This document shows, piece after piece, positions 20,367 through 29,799 of a stretch of 36,613 bases of DNA (position 1 is the stretch's first letter; each line of letters starts with the position of its first letter). A program made the translations under genes and the position numbers. Under the pieces are notes generated by a model. The model saw only the letters and a list, made by a program, of their open reading frames with translations. It made no database searches and was not told the origin of the DNA. Source of the stretch: Alphaproteobacteria bacterium (GTDB lineage: Bacteria; Pseudomonadota; Alphaproteobacteria; SP197); assembly GCA_022823765.1 (NCBI GenBank), contig JAJEHK010000024.1:1-36613 (forward strand), written 5' to 3'.

Positions 20367-22235
20367 GTGCTGTTCACCCCGGAATTCCTGGACGAGATCA
20401 GAGCGCGCATTCTGCTCTCCGAGGTCATAGGGTCCAACGTCCGCCTCGAGCGCCGCGGCAGCGAGTATGTCGGACTGTGCCCCTTCCATCAGGAAAAGTC
20501 TCCGTCCTTCACGGTCACGGACTCCAAGGGTTTCTATCACTGCTTTGGTTGCGGAGCCCACGGTGATGTCATCCGCTATGTGGTGGAGACCGAGAACCTC
20601 ACGTTTCCGGAAGCCGTGGAAAGGCTTGCCGGACGCGCCGGTCTCGCGATGCCCGAGCGCAGTCCGGAGCAGCGGGAGCGTTATCGTCGCGCCGCGACCC
20701 TCCATGATGTCCTCGAGGAAGCCAGCCGCTGGTTTGAACGCCAGCTGGCCGGCAGCACCGGGAGCCAGGCACGCGCCTATCTTTCCGAGCGTCGCGTCAG
20801 CGACACCACGAGGGAGCGGTTTCGTCTGGGCTACGCGCCCGACGAGCGCACCCGTCTGATGCGTCATCTCACCGGCAAGGGCATCTCGCGGGAGTTGATC
20901 ATCGAGGCGGGCCTTGCCTTTGTCGGCGACGGCGACCGCGAGCCGGTTGACCGCTTCCGCAACCGGCTGATCTTTCCCATTACCGATCGCAATGGTCGTG
21001 TCGCCGGATTTGGCGGCCGGGCAATGGGCAGCCAGAGGGCGAAGTATCTCAATTCGCCCGAGACGCCGGTGTTTCACAAAGGCCATCTGCTGTACGGCTT
21101 CAGCGAGGCGCGCAGGCCGGCGCACGATGCCGGAACGGTCGTTGTCGTCGAGGGCTACATGGATGCCATCGCCCTTGTCCAGGCAGGCATTCGGCATGTC
21201 GTCGCCCCCCTCGGAACCGCACTGACCGAGGGTCACCTCGCCCTCTTGTGGAAGCTGGCGGATGAACCCGTGCTGTGTTTCGACGGCGACACGGCGGGAT
21301 ACTCCGCGGCCTGTCGAGCCATGGAAAGGGCGTTGCCCGTTCTCAGGGCGGGCAAGTCCCTGCGCTTCGTGCTGCTCGCCGACGGCATGGATCCCGACGA
21401 CATCATCAGGGTCCGCGGGGCCGCGTCCATGCGGGAGTTGATCGACCGGGCGATTCCCCTGATGGACATGCTCTGGCAGAGCCGCACCCGGGGGCGGGCG
21501 CTGGAGACTCCCGAACGTCGCGCCGGACTGGAAAGGGAGCTGATGACCCTGGTCGGAACAATCGCCGACCGGGCCGTTGGCCACTACTACCGCGGCGAGA
21601 TCAGCCAGCGGCTGAAGGCCGCTTTCGGTCCGCCACGCTACAGGGGCGACCGCCTGCGGCCGGGAGAGCGCCGCCGACTCGACCGGCGCAGGAAGGAGTC
21701 GTGGACCTACCATCGCGGTGTGGAACCGGTACCCGGCAGTGTACCAGGCGGCGGACCGGCGGGTGACGCCCACCTTGCCGAACGGGCGCTCATCGCCATC
21801 CCCTTCCTCTATCCGGGGCTGCTCGACAGGATTGCCGAACCCCTCTCCCGGGTGACCTTTCTCGATTCCCGCCACGAACAACTGCAACAATGCCTTGTCG
21901 GGGTCTCCGAGGCAGGTGGAGACCTTGACAACCGGGCGATATCGGACCACCTGACAGCGGCAGGTCTTGATGACCTGATGAAGGATGTGGTCCGGGCGGG
22001 AAGCTTCTCCTGCCTTGCCATGGAAACGGTTGGCGAAGCGGAAGACCTGTGGCACCACGTTCACGATCTTCACCAGTGCCGCAATGTCCTGGGTCAGGAG
22101 ATTCGAGCCGAGGCCGATGCCTGGGAAAGCGACCCCACGGCACAGGCCTGGCAGCGGCTGGTGGCCAAGATCGAGGAGAGAGAGGGCTGGCAGGGTCGGG
22201 TGCTCGCCGACGATGACACGCAGGAATCCGGGTGA
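20367..22235 (+). CDS. dnaG: DNA primase
   Basis: A 622-aa replication primase that makes RNA primers at the fork with DnaB. The N-terminal zinc ribbon has the CHC2 pattern Cys38, His41, Cys59, Cys62 (LCPFHQEKSPSFTV...HCFGCGAHGD). A TOPRIM domain follows, with the metal-binding Glu262 in VVVVEGYMDAI and an acidic motif in LCFDGDTAGYSAACRA and DGMDPDDI. The C-terminal helicase-binding region is more variable. The track ORF begins 43 codons early, inside yqeY; the GTG at 20367 is backed by an excellent Shine-Dalgarno and matches the family start (LFTPEFLDEIRARI). It forms the classic yqeY-dnaG-rpoD macromolecular-synthesis block. Confidence 0.96.
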   Translation: MLFTPEFLDEIRARILLSEVIGSNVRLERRGSEYVGLCPFHQEKSPSFTVTDSKGFYHCFGCGAHGDVIRYVVETENLTFPEAVERLAGRAGLAMPERSPEQRERYRRAATLHDVLEEASRWFERQLAGSTGSQARAYLSERRVSDTTRERFRLGYAPDERTRLMRHLTGKGISRELIIEAGLAFVGDGDREPVDRFRNRLIFPITDRNGRVAGFGGRAMGSQRAKYLNSPETPVFHKGHLLYGFSEARRPAHDAGTVVVVEGYMDAIALVQAGIRHVVAPLGTALTEGHLALLWKLADEPVLCFDGDTAGYSAACRAMERALPVLRAGKSLRFVLLADGMDPDDIIRVRGAASMRELIDRAIPLMDMLWQSRTRGRALETPERRAGLERELMTLVGTIADRAVGHYYRGEISQRLKAAFGPPRYRGDRLRPGERRRLDRRRKESWTYHRGVEPVPGSVPGGGPAGDAHLAERALIAIPFLYPGLLDRIAEPLSRVTFLDSRHEQLQQCLVGVSEAGGDLDNRAISDHLTAAGLDDLMKDVVRAGSFSCLAMETVGEAEDLWHHVHDLHQCRNVLGQEIRAEADAWESDPTAQAWQRLVAKIEEREGWQGRVLADDDTQESG

Positions 22236-22284
22236 TTCCCTGATGAGTTGTGCACTGTTGTCATCCGGCACGGGTGCCGATTCG

Positions 22285-22293
22285 TGGTATACT
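22285..22293 (+). promoter_or_regulatory. Extended -10 promoter candidate for rpoD
   Basis: TGGTATACT is an extended -10 element (TGn plus TATACT) 37 bp upstream of the rpoD start, within the dnaG-rpoD gap. No -35 box is at proper spacing, as expected for extended -10 promoters. It would let rpoD be expressed apart from dnaG. Confidence 0.5.
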
Positions 22294-22330
22294 GATCCGC
22301 GTCAGGATTGCGGCTAGGGAGAGTTCAGGC

Positions 22331-24244
<1,914 letters not shown>

Positions 24245-24246
24245 GG

Positions 24247-24323
24247 GGGCCTGTAGCTCAACTGGTCAGAGCCGGCCGCTCATAACGGTCTGGTTGCAGG
24301 TTCGAGTCCTGCCGGGCCCACCA
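24247..24323 (+). tRNA. tRNA with anticodon CAT, probably tRNA-Ile2 (lysidine type)
   Basis: A 77-base cloverleaf. The acceptor stem GGGCCTG pairs with CGGGCCC, the D arm has GCTC/GAGC, the anticodon stem GGCCG/CGGTC encloses loop CTCATAA, and the T arm has GGTTCGAGTCC. CCA is encoded. The anticodon CAT could mean initiator Met, elongator Met or Ile2. It lacks the mismatched first acceptor pair and the three G-C anticodon-stem pairs of an initiator. Its position after rpoD and the GCTCATAAC context resemble alphaproteobacterial tRNA-Ile2, whose C34 is modified to lysidine. Elongator Met is the alternative. With U36 it is also a t6A37 substrate type, relevant to the tsa operon downstream. Confidence 0.88.
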
Positions 24324-24334
24324 TCTTCCCCACA

Positions 24335-24352
24335 TCCCGGTGACATCCGGGA
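24335..24352. terminator. Weak hairpin after rpoD-tRNA, possible terminator or processing site
   Basis: TCCCGG and CCGGGA pair around a six-base loop, 12 bases after the tRNA CCA end. There is no T-run after it, so a factor-independent terminator is doubtful. Confidence 0.25.
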
Positions 24353-24415
24353 ACAACAGGCCATGTCAAGGCCATGGACTTCACGCCGGGCCGCATGGGC
24401 GGTGCCCGCGGAGGC

Positions 24416-24720
24416 ATGAAGGACGTGGCAAGGCACCTCTGGCCCATGGAAGCGGAACGGAACACGGATGTTCTGCCTTCGCATCGCTGCGCCAACCAGC
24501 CTGGTGGATGTCAGCGGCAAGACGGAGATCGGAAAGTCACTCCGCACCGAGGACAGGGGAGAGGCCAACCGTCTCGTCAAGGCTGAGGCGTCGGTGCTTG
24601 AGGAGGAGTTCGAGCCTCACCAGGGCTCAGCTTCGGGTTCTGGTCTTGCAGTGGTTCCGGGATCAGGACCAGGACGACCTGGAGGCACGGCAGCGCCTGG
24701 ACAGCGATGAGGATGCGGGA
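24416..24720 (+). pseudogene. Decayed tyrosine-type integrase, N-terminal fragment
   Basis: Three consecutive reading frames together spell the N-terminus of a phage or island integrase. Frame one gives MKDVARHLW. The next gives GTRMFCLRIAAPTSLVDVSGKTEIGKSLRTEDRGEANRLV...EEEFE, like the core-binding region that in integrases reads R.P.dL...GktEirrSLrT.d..eA. The third gives LTRAQLRVLVLQWFRDQDQDDLEARQRLD, the following helical segment. Two indels are needed to join them. The catalytic domain with its R...H-x-x-R...Y residues is not found downstream. The fragment starts 93 bases after the tRNA gene, a classic island attachment site. Family assignment rests on pattern memory and needs a search. 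Confidence 0.6.
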
Positions 24721-25187
24721 AGTGCGAGACCACGACCCTTGCGGTCGGAGTGTCTGCGAACCTGCATCCATCCTCACCACAATCGAGACCAATGTCGTCG
24801 GTCATGGACCTGTTCCTCGCCGCCCCAGGTGGAGAAGACCAGGAAGACGGCACAGGCTCGACTTTGCCTTCCGATTGATGAAGACGCCGGCAGGATCAGA
24901 GACCCTCATTGCGGAGTGACGTCATGGAATGGAGCCAGATAGCGTCTTGACGGTGCCAATGATACAGTTGCGGAAGTCAGGGCCTTCGGCTCCCGCAGCT
25001 CACGAGCCATACTCTTGTGGGACGCCCGGGGCCATTGAAGGAGTACGGATCCAGCAAAGAAAGGCCGGATAGCAGCAGAGGTTTTTCTGCGCAAATTGAG
25101 ATGATTTTGAATCGGCTTTGCTTTCATTCCGGGCGATCAACATGAATTTTGGTTGTAAACGGGCACGTATGGACAGGAACAGATCAC
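24721..25187. other. Non-coding remnant between integrase fragment and CoA-transferase
   Basis: About 470 bp with no ORF I can support. Short frames exist but show no domain. AT content rises towards 25140 and may include the promoter of the CaiB-type gene. It could be the eroded rest of the integrase. Confidence 0.4.
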
Positions 25188-26597
25188 ATGGCGACGGCCT
25201 TTGAAGAAGTTCTGAATATTCGAGGTCAAGGGATCGCGTCCGGCGCCCAGGTCGAGATCAGTGGCTCCGATCCTGTATTCTCCGCACCCTTCAGGATTGG
25301 TGAAACCGCAGCGGCTGTACTCGCCGGCGTTGGGGTTGCAGTATCGGATGTATGGTGCCTCAAGACCGGCCAACCTCAGCATGTTTCGATTGATGTCCGA
25401 TCCGCAGCGGCAACCATGTGCAGCGTGGGCTATCTGCAAAGGCAAGGCGCGAATGGCGGATACGAGCGTCCGACCAGCGCGCAGCTGGCGGCAGCACTCA
25501 GGATCACGGAACCGTGGCTGACCAGGGACGGACGATGGTTCTTGCCACACTTTGTATTGCCAAACTTGAAGGAACGAGTGCTGGGTGTTCTTGGTTGCGA
25601 GGCCACCCCGAAGGCTGTCGAAAAAGCCGTTGCGCAATGGGATGCACTCGATCTCGAAGAGGCTATCGCGGAGGCGCGAGGATGCGGCGCCATGGTTCGA
25701 AGTTGCGAGGAATGGCTTGAGCACCCGCACGGACAATTTCTTGCGGACAAACCCATCGTCGAAATCAAGAAAATCGGGGACAGCGCACCGGAACCCTTCC
25801 CTGATGGCACGCGGCCTCTCAGTGGCATTCGCGTGCTCGATCTCACGCGCATTCTCGCTGGCCCCACTGCGGCACGGACACTTGCAGAGCACGGGGCTGA
25901 TGTGCTCATGGTCGCGGCGGATCATCTGCCTCAAATCACGGAATGTGTGATGGATACCTGCCACGGAAAGCGAAGCTGATTTCTTGATCTGGAGCACATG
26001 GAAGATTCGCGTCAACTCAGGAAGTTAATTCTTGAAGCAGATGTGTTTTCCGAAGGATACCGCGCCGGCGCGCTCGCCCGTCGCGGGTTTGGACCAGAGG
26101 AATTGGCGGAGCTCAGACCCGGTATCATCTATGTTTCCATCAGTTGTTTCGGGGCAGACGGTCCGCTGAGTCATCGTGCCGGGTGGGAGCAGATTGCCCA
26201 ATGTGTTACCGGCATTTGCATGGACTACAGTCCAGATCGGCCTCGAATCATGTATGTGACAGCATGTGACTACATGACCGGGTATCTTGGCGCCTACGGT
26301 GCCTTGCTCGCATTGGTGCGAAGGGCACAGGAAGGGGGCAGCTATCACGTGAATGTCTCGCTTTGTCAGTCCGGCATGTTCCTGGATCGTCAAGGCAGGA
26401 CCGATTTCACCAAATCTGACGTGAATATCACCGATGCCATTGCCGGAGCAGAGCTCGATTCATTGCGAATTGAGACGGAAACGGGGTATGGAAACCTGCG
26501 CCATCTTGGTCCTGTGTTGAAAATGTCCGAGACGCAGCCCTATTGGTCACGTCCGACGCCTTTGCTGGGGGCGGATCGGCCAGAATGGACCAATTGA
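25188..26597 (+). pseudogene. CaiB/BaiF-family class III CoA-transferase, interrupted by an in-frame TGA
   Basis: The frame from ATG 25188 to the stop at 26597 is 470 codons and colinear with a CaiB/BaiF protein, but codon 264 (25977-25979) is TGA. Reading continues in the same frame on both sides: DTCHGKRS, stop, FLDLEHMEDSRQL. Domain order is unusual: about 220 residues resembling a CaiB C-terminal part precede the usual N-terminal motif GIRVLDLTRILAGPTAARTLAEHGADVLMV. Next come DVFSEGYRAGALARRGFG, IIYVSISCFGADGP and GYLGAYGALLALVRRAQEGGSYHVNVSL. The catalytic Asp normally in the G..H.DVSL-like motif appears as Asn (HVNVSL) and as Ser in the first half (QHVSIDV). AGGAACAG precedes the start. 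It is flanked by integrase remnants in relatively AT-rich DNA. Most likely a recent pseudogene; sequencing error is possible. Confidence 0.75.
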
Positions 26598-26725
26598 TTG
26601 GGGTTCTGAATTTCTTGCAATGTCCTGCACATGATTGGACCGCAGTCTCCGATTTTGGATTTCTTCGATATCATTGAACATTTTGAACTGTATGGTTCAA
26701 TGGCCGTTTCTGCTGCCAGCTGCAA
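26598..26725. other. AT-rich spacer between CoA-transferase remnant and second integrase fragment
   Basis: About 130 bp, visibly lower in GC than the rest of the window (runs such as GAACATTTTGAAC). No gene seen. It may hold the promoter of the second integrase copy. Confidence 0.4.
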
Positions 26726-26728
26726 GGC

Positions 26729-26795
26729 ATGAAGGACGTGTCGAAACACCCTTGGCTTGTGGCAGCGGAAGAGAGAAGAACGGGGCGCGGATGTA
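26729..26795 (+). pseudogene. Second, very short integrase N-terminal fragment (direct repeat of 24416 copy)
   Basis: MKDVSKHPWL parallels MKDVARHLWP at 24416, and the DNA matches over AGGCATGAAGGACGTG and then loosely through GCGGAA to CGGATGT. The piece then ends at the 3' end of the convergent hydrolase gene. Reading the last codons as GARMY matches GTRMF of the first copy, again needing a frameshift. It is probably a second relic integrase gene of the same family. Confidence 0.45.
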
Positions 26796-27728
26796 CTAGT
26801 CGAACTGTCGGTCCAGGAATTCGGCGATCTCGGTCAGGGAGGTTTCGGCTTCCGGAATGCCCAGGTAGTATTCGAACACGTGCCACATTCCTTCCCATAC
26901 CCGCAACGTTGATTCGACTCCTGCCTCCCGCAGGACGCGATCCAACCGCACACATCCGCTCAACATGATATCGCGCGTGCCCGTTGTCAGCATGACGGGC
27001 GGAAAACCGGCATCGAAGGGTCCATAGATCGGCGAGAGTCCCGGGTCAGCCAGATCAGCGCCGTCAGGAATGAAACAGGACCGAAAGAACTCGGAGTCAG
27101 CGGCCCGTGCAAAGGGATCCCGGTTTGCAAGGCCACTATCCCCGGAATCAACCATGTCCACCGCCGGAGAAAGAAGGGCCAGCGCCCGGGGTTGGGGGCG
27201 ATCTTCCGCCCGTAATCGATGAACGGCCGCGAGGGCCAGATTGCCACCGGCGGATTCGCCGCAAAGGCAGGCACCGGGCGCATCTTCGAGGATCGATGCG
27301 ATGACGTCAGTGCAAGCGTCAAGGGCCGCCGGGTACGGATGTTCCGGAGCCAGAGGATACTCGGGAGCGATCACCTGTGCCCCCGTCTTCGCAGACAAGC
27401 TTGCCGAGATCGGCAGATCCTCAAACGGACTGCCCAGCGTGAAGCCACCGCCGAAGAGATACACGATCTGGCGGTTCGAGCGCGGCTCGGGCGGTTCAAT
27501 CACCATACAGGTGACATCCGATATCACCCGTTCGGACAAGGTCACCCCGGTTGCCCTGATCGCAGCATGGCAGGCTGATGCGCAGGCCGCACGTGACGAC
27601 TCGCGGATTTCCGAAACAGGCCTGCTCATGTCCCGGCCAGACGTCGCCGCCACTTGGTCCGCAAGCGCCCTGGCGGCCTCGCTGATCACGGCTACATCTT
27701 GCGGTTTCCTGGAACGTGGTTCTGTCAT
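26796..27728 (-). CDS. Alpha/beta hydrolase fold-3 (HSL-type) esterase/lipase
   Basis: A 310-aa hydrolase of the hormone-sensitive-lipase family, likely a cytoplasmic carboxylesterase. The nucleophile is Ser159 in CGESAGGNLAL. The triad is probably completed by Asp253 (GTRDIM) and His283 (GMWHVF). The oxyanion-hole motif, HGGG in most members, reads FGGG here (VYLFGGGFTLGSP). A typical PEYPLAPEHPYPAALDA follows. Length is normal and the frame is intact. ATG 27726-27728 is preceded by CCGGGAAAACTCCGG, a weak ribosome site. The gene stands alone at the edge of the decayed island, facing the integrase remnant; natural substrate unknown. Confidence 0.9.
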   Translation of the reverse strand: MTEPRSRKPQDVAVISEAARALADQVAATSGRDMSRPVSEIRESSRAACASACHAAIRATGVTLSERVISDVTCMVIEPPEPRSNRQIVYLFGGGFTLGSPFEDLPISASLSAKTGAQVIAPEYPLAPEHPYPAALDACTDVIASILEDAPGACLCGESAGGNLALAAVHRLRAEDRPQPRALALLSPAVDMVDSGDSGLANRDPFARAADSEFFRSCFIPDGADLADPGLSPIYGPFDAGFPPVMLTTGTRDIMLSGCVRLDRVLREAGVESTLRVWEGMWHVFEYYLGIPEAETSLTEIAEFLDRQFD

Positions 27729-28086
27729 CCGGAGTTTTCCCGGTATGCGTCGCGCTTCATCATTACGGGACCAGTCGAGGCTTGTTGGAGAATCAGCGAA
27801 TGTCCATCGGCGGAAAGCCGGACCGACTCAATTCGGTCACTATGGCACACTTCGTCGACCCCTTCTCACGGAGCGACCACGGTGTTTCGAATGCGAACGT
27901 GGCTTGACCGTCAGTTTTGTCCCGGCAAGATCACCGGCTCTTGTCAGAAGGGGCACATGGGTGGTACATCTGCCCCGCTCGGCACCAACGTAGGCCATTG
28001 AAATTGCGGGTTCTTTATGTCGCTTTCAGCGGTCCTGCCGGGCTCGCCAGTTCACCCGTTCTTCCGGAGTTTCCCTGAGCGCCATC
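27729..28086. other. 358-bp intergenic region, no gene recognised
   Basis: It separates the leftward hydrolase from the rightward tsaE. Forward frames here (such as 27654-28001) are shadows of the hydrolase extended into the gap. It must hold the promoter of the tsa operon and that of the hydrolase, but I see no convincing -35/-10 pair. Confidence 0.5.
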
Positions 28087-28551
28087 ATGTCCGCCGTCGA
28101 CGTCCGTGAACTTGCCGACATTGCCGCGCTCGAAGGCCTGGCAGCAGATCTTGGAGACATCCTGGGAGCAGGTGATGTCGTGCTTCTCGAAGGCCCCATC
28201 GGTGTCGGCAAAACCCGCTTCGTTAGCGCCTTCGTGGCGGCACTTGGATCGACCGACCAGGTGACGAGTCCGACCTACACGCTGATGCATGTCTACGAAA
28301 CGCCTCGCCTTCTGGTATTGCATCTCGATGCCTATCGCCTGTCGGGGGTGGAGGAGTACCTGGACCTCGGTGCCGGGGACTTCGCCCACGACGCCATCAC
28401 CATGGTGGAATGGGGTGACAGGGTTGCCGGCGCCCACCCCGAACACCTCGGACTCGTTCTCGAATTCGGCCAATCGGGCGACAACTCCCGTCGTTGCACC
28501 ATCAGACGACGCGGCCGTTCCTGGCCGCTGCCCGGCGTCCTCGCCCCGTGA
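28087..28551 (+). CDS. tsaE: tRNA threonylcarbamoyladenosine biosynthesis ATPase TsaE
   Basis: A 154-aa P-loop ATPase that assists TsaB-TsaD in forming t6A at position 37 of ANN-decoding tRNAs. The Walker A motif is GPIGVGKT (36-43). Family motifs TSPTYTLMHVY, LHLDAYRL and the Walker B-like MVEWGDR follow. Length is standard. ATG 28087 has GGAG upstream. The stop overlaps the next start as GTGA. It is the first of four clustered tsa genes. Confidence 0.94.
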   Translation: MSAVDVRELADIAALEGLAADLGDILGAGDVVLLEGPIGVGKTRFVSAFVAALGSTDQVTSPTYTLMHVYETPRLLVLHLDAYRLSGVEEYLDLGAGDFAHDAITMVEWGDRVAGAHPEHLGLVLEFGQSGDNSRRCTIRRRGRSWPLPGVLAP

Positions 28552-29189
28552 CCACGATCCTCTGCATCGAGACGGCGGCGCCATCGATCCAGGTGGCGCT
28601 CGGGGAATCCGGCCGGGTGCTCTTCGAGGAGAGCCCAGAAGGCGGAAGGGTGGAGGGACCCGTGTACCTCGGTGACGCTGTGCGCCGCGGCCTTGCCGGG
28701 ACCGGTCTGCAGAAAGGCGATGTTGATGCGGTTGCCGTCGATCTCGGGCCCGGCGGCCTCACTGCGACTCGCGGTGGCGTGACCTTCGCCAACGCGCTGG
28801 CCTGGGGGCTGGGAGTCCCCCTCGTTCCACTCGACTACTTCGATCTCGTCACGGCCGAGACAGGGTCTCCCTCCACGGTGGTCTGCATCAGACCGACAAC
28901 CGCAGGCCAGGGGTTCTTCAGGGAAGGGGAGGGGCCGCTCATGGTCGATGATCTCGCCACACTGGCCCGGCAGTGCCAGGCCCGACTGCCTGACATCGTC
29001 CTGGCCGGCGTCATCACACCTGACGTGACGGAGCTCTTTCCGGGCAGCAGGATCGGTGCCGCCGGGGCCAGTGCCGCCACCCTGGTGCGCTGTGCGGACG
29101 AGGCCTTCGCCGGCGGATGCTGCACACGTGAACCTCTCGAGCCGCTGACGGCGGCCTCCCTTGCGACCGGGGGCGATGATCGTGGTTGA
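28548..29189 (+). CDS. tsaB: tRNA threonylcarbamoyladenosine biosynthesis protein TsaB
   Basis: A 213-aa ASKHA-fold partner that dimerises with TsaD. The opening TTILCIETAAPSIQVALGESG matches the family; DLGPGGLTATRGGVTFANALAWGLGVPLVPLD replaces the more usual GPGSFTGLR-type motif, so it is a divergent member. The C-terminal part is poorly conserved. The track ORF begins 18 codons earlier; GTG 28548 overlaps the tsaE stop by four bases and gives the expected N-terminus. The order tsaE-tsaB is common in bacteria and strengthens the call. Confidence 0.88.
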   Translation: MTTILCIETAAPSIQVALGESGRVLFEESPEGGRVEGPVYLGDAVRRGLAGTGLQKGDVDAVAVDLGPGGLTATRGGVTFANALAWGLGVPLVPLDYFDLVTAETGSPSTVVCIRPTTAGQGFFREGEGPLMVDDLATLARQCQARLPDIVLAGVITPDVTELFPGSRIGAAGASAATLVRCADEAFAGGCCTREPLEPLTAASLATGGDDRG

Positions 29190-29799
29190 CATCCTTCTCG
29201 CTGGCGGGTGTGACACCGTCGGGAGAGCGCATGGCGTTCTCGGGGCAGGTGGCGTTGTTCTCCTGCCGACTGATACGGTCTACGGACTCGCCGTCAGCCC
29301 CGATCACGATAACGCCATCGATCGCCTGTTCGCGCTCAAGCAGCGCCCCCGGCAGAGAAACCTTCCGGTCATGGTGGATTCGCCGGCCCGCCTCGTTCCG
29401 TTGGGCGTCAGAGTCGGCGAGGAAGCCCGGCGCCTGCTTGAATCGGATCTGATGCCCGGGCCGCTGACAGTGGTCCTGGGATTCGGTCACGAGGGCCCCT
29501 GTTCATGGCTGGAGGGGCGCCATGAAGTGGCCGTCCGCATTCCCGCGGATCCGTTCATGCTGGACCTTCTCCACGCCGCTGGTCCGCTGCTCGTCACCAG
29601 CGCCAATCTTCATGGCCTGCCGACGATGCAGACGGTAGCGGACATCCTTCTTCAACTCGAACACGAGCCGGCCCTGGCGGTTGACGGAGGACGACGCGAG
29701 GGCGTGCCCTCCTCTCTCGTCAACTGTGCCGCGGAACCGCCCGTCATCGAGCGCGAAGGCATCGTCAGCCAGTCCAGGATCATGGAGATCCTGGGGTGA
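29176..29799 (+). CDS. tsaC: L-threonylcarbamoyladenylate synthase (TsaC/Sua5-YrdC)
   Basis: A 207-aa enzyme that makes threonylcarbamoyl-AMP from threonine, bicarbonate and ATP, the first t6A step. YrdC motifs are clear: GGVVLLPTDTVYGLAVSP, LFALKQRPRQRNLPVMV, MPGPLTVVL, VAVRIPADPFMLDLL and GPLLVTSANLHGLPT. It is the short single-domain type without the Sua5 C-terminal domain. ATG 29176 is chosen; the track's TTG at 29161 adds five residues. It overlaps tsaB by 14 bp, and its stop overlaps the tsaD start as GTGA. Confidence 0.92.
   Translation: MIVVDILLAGGCDTVGRAHGVLGAGGVVLLPTDTVYGLAVSPDHDNAIDRLFALKQRPRQRNLPVMVDSPARLVPLGVRVGEEARRLLESDLMPGPLTVVLGFGHEGPCSWLEGRHEVAVRIPADPFMLDLLHAAGPLLVTSANLHGLPTMQTVADILLQLEHEPALAVDGGRREGVPSSLVNCAAEPPVIEREGIVSQSRIMEILG

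Noticed and set aside
20295-22271. 658-aa reverse ORF opposite dnaG
   Set aside because: Shadow of dnaG; composition dominated by His, Arg, Gly and Val with no family motif.
24266-24580. Reverse ORF ending in GPGRTRTCNQTVMSGRL
   Set aside because: This tail is the reverse translation of the tRNA gene and is a well-known false protein annotation.
25977-26020. TGA in the CaiB-type gene as a selenocysteine codon
   Set aside because: The bases after the TGA form only a four-pair stem with a long loop, unlike a bacterial SECIS with a GGU-type apex, and I know of no Sec in this family.
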